Source of the DNA: a virus
Virus record (IMG/VR): IMGVR_UViG_3300033064_000832
Location: 1-29,054 of that record
DNA: 29,054 bases
Strand: one strand, 5' to 3'
The number at the start of each line of letters is the position of its first letter. The first letter of the stretch is position 1. The notes below the pieces were generated by a model that worked only from the letters and a program-made list of their open reading frames with translations, was not told the origin of the DNA and ran no database searches. The translations under genes were made by a program, and so were the position numbers. Positions 28,366 through 29,054 of this stretch are shown here, one piece after another.

Positions 28366-29054
28366 ATGAAACGAATCATAGCAACCATAGCCGCGACACT
28401 GGCGGCAATCATCACTGCACACGCGGCACCTCCCGCCACGCCACTAACCGTAAACATCGCAAGCGAGAATCTACCGCAACTCACGGCATACGAGGCATCA
28501 GGGCGCAAGCTCACGGTGACGGTAAAAAACGGATCATCGGCGGTGGATCTGACAAGCTACACGCCGTTCGTATCGTGGTCTCTAACCGACACGGCATCAA
28601 GCACGATCACCGCAACCGTGGCAATCGTGACCGCGACATCGGGCGTTTTCACCGCGACGTTCGACGCGGCGGATATGAACTACGACCCAGGGCGCTACGT
28701 GTATCATATCGGACTGGACTCGGACACGGTGCGCAACGGGACGCTGATACTCAAGGGAAGCCCGTACTCAAGCGGTGCGGACCCGGCAGACTTCGGGACC
28801 AACTTCAACTACGCGACAATATCGGAGTTTTCCAACACCTCGACACACGGTCCCTACCGATTCACGGGAGACGCGGTTAGTACGATCACGACAAACGCTG
28901 ACGGGTCGATCAACGTCAACACGACAATCGGCTCAGGCGACATCACAGGCGTAAGCATCACAGGCGTAAGCATCACGGCAGGCACGGGCATGACGGGAAC
29001 GGTTGCGACTACGAGCGGACAGCACACGCAGACCCTCGCGATTAATGCGGCTTC
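28366..29054 (+). CDS. Tail-fibre/baseplate-type protein with signal peptide (5' part)
   Basis: The reading frame from the ATG at 28366 stays open to the end of the window (229 complete codons), so this gene is truncated by the edge. GAAAGGCACGACC precedes the start. Residues 1-20 (MKRIIATIAATLAAIITAHA) are a textbook Sec signal with an AHA cleavage site. A domain of about 100 residues follows: LTAYEASGRKLTVTVKNGSSAVDLTSYTPFVSW and a DAADMNYDPGRYVYHIGL strand resemble the Ig-like N-terminal domain of BppU-type upper baseplate proteins. The later part is fibre-like (ADGSINVNTTIGSGDITGV, TGVSITAGTGMTGTV) with a short tandem repeat. A longer competing frame at 28149-28880 is Arg/His-rich and not credible. 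Confidence 0.75.
   Translation, partial: MKRIIATIAATLAAIITAHAAPPATPLTVNIASENLPQLTAYEASGRKLTVTVKNGSSAVDLTSYTPFVSWSLTDTASSTITATVAIVTATSGVFTATFDAADMNYDPGRYVYHIGLDSDTVRNGTLILKGSPYSSGADPADFGTNFNYATISEFSNTSTHGPYRFTGDAVSTITTNADGSINVNTTIGSGDITGVSITGVSITAGTGMTGTVATTSGQHTQTLAINAA
28942..28971 (+). repeat. 15-bp tandem repeat in the fibre gene
   Basis: atcacaggcgtaagc occurs twice in a row (28942-28956, 28957-28971), then a degenerate third copy starts. It encodes ITGVS units and lies in the fibre-like part of the partial gene. Confidence 0.85.

Noticed and set aside
28149-28880. Plus-strand 243-codon frame overlapping the window's last gene
   Set aside because: Its product is extremely rich in Arg and His without structure. 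The frame starting at 28366 has a signal peptide, a plausible domain and a ribosome binding site.
1-29054. tRNA genes, CRISPR arrays, insertion sequences, attachment sites
   Set aside because: I saw no cloverleaf-type sequence, no regularly spaced repeats, no transposase or integrase and no flanking direct repeats that would support any of these.

Overview
The window is a dense, gene-packed stretch of a tailed double-stranded DNA phage or prophage (Caudoviricetes). The tail module (tail terminator, tail tube, tape measure, no sheath recognised) points to siphovirus morphology. Every supportable gene lies on the + strand. Most junctions are ATGA, TAATG or short overlaps, and many genes carry strong Shine-Dalgarno sites, so the host probably initiates translation by the usual SD route. 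No integrase, repressor, lysis gene, tRNA or CRISPR array is visible. Nothing in the DNA itself names the host.

Layout. 1-3635: small early genes, then a recombination cassette (RecE-like PD-(D/E)XK exonuclease, long Ala/Glu/Lys coiled-coil protein, SSB-like protein with an acidic tip). 3636-4742: sparse region of very small ORFs, a zinc-ribbon protein and a terminator-like inverted repeat. 4732-9317: replication and DNA modification (winged-helix replication protein, DnaB-type helicase, SF2 helicase fused to a beta-class DNA methyltransferase, small PD-(D/E)XK nuclease). 9319-10319: small accessory proteins joined by micro-ORFs. 10409-16820: packaging and portal (ParB-like protein, large terminase, gpW-like protein, portal), interrupted by two family-2-like glycosyltransferases. 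16828-21787: head module (prohead protease with built-in scaffold, major capsid protein, three proteins with secretion signals, head-tail joining protein). 21784-29054: tail module, ending in a tail-fibre/baseplate-type gene cut by the window edge.

How it works together. The early genes would recombine and replicate the genome and modify it. The terminase fills proheads built from portal, protease-scaffold and capsid, and the connector and tail genes finish the particle.

The most unusual signals are these. (1) A short ORF ends in CTT-TGA-C, the core of the RF2-type +1 frameshift site, exactly where tail-assembly chaperones are usually frameshifted. (2) Four virion-module proteins have Sec-type signal peptides and a fifth has a membrane-anchor-like N-terminus. 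(3) A GalNAc-transferase-like glycosyltransferase with a C-terminal zinc ribbon lies a few genes before a capsid protein with a mucin-like Ser/Thr tail. (4) Hairpins with a shared leader follow the capsid gene and its neighbour.
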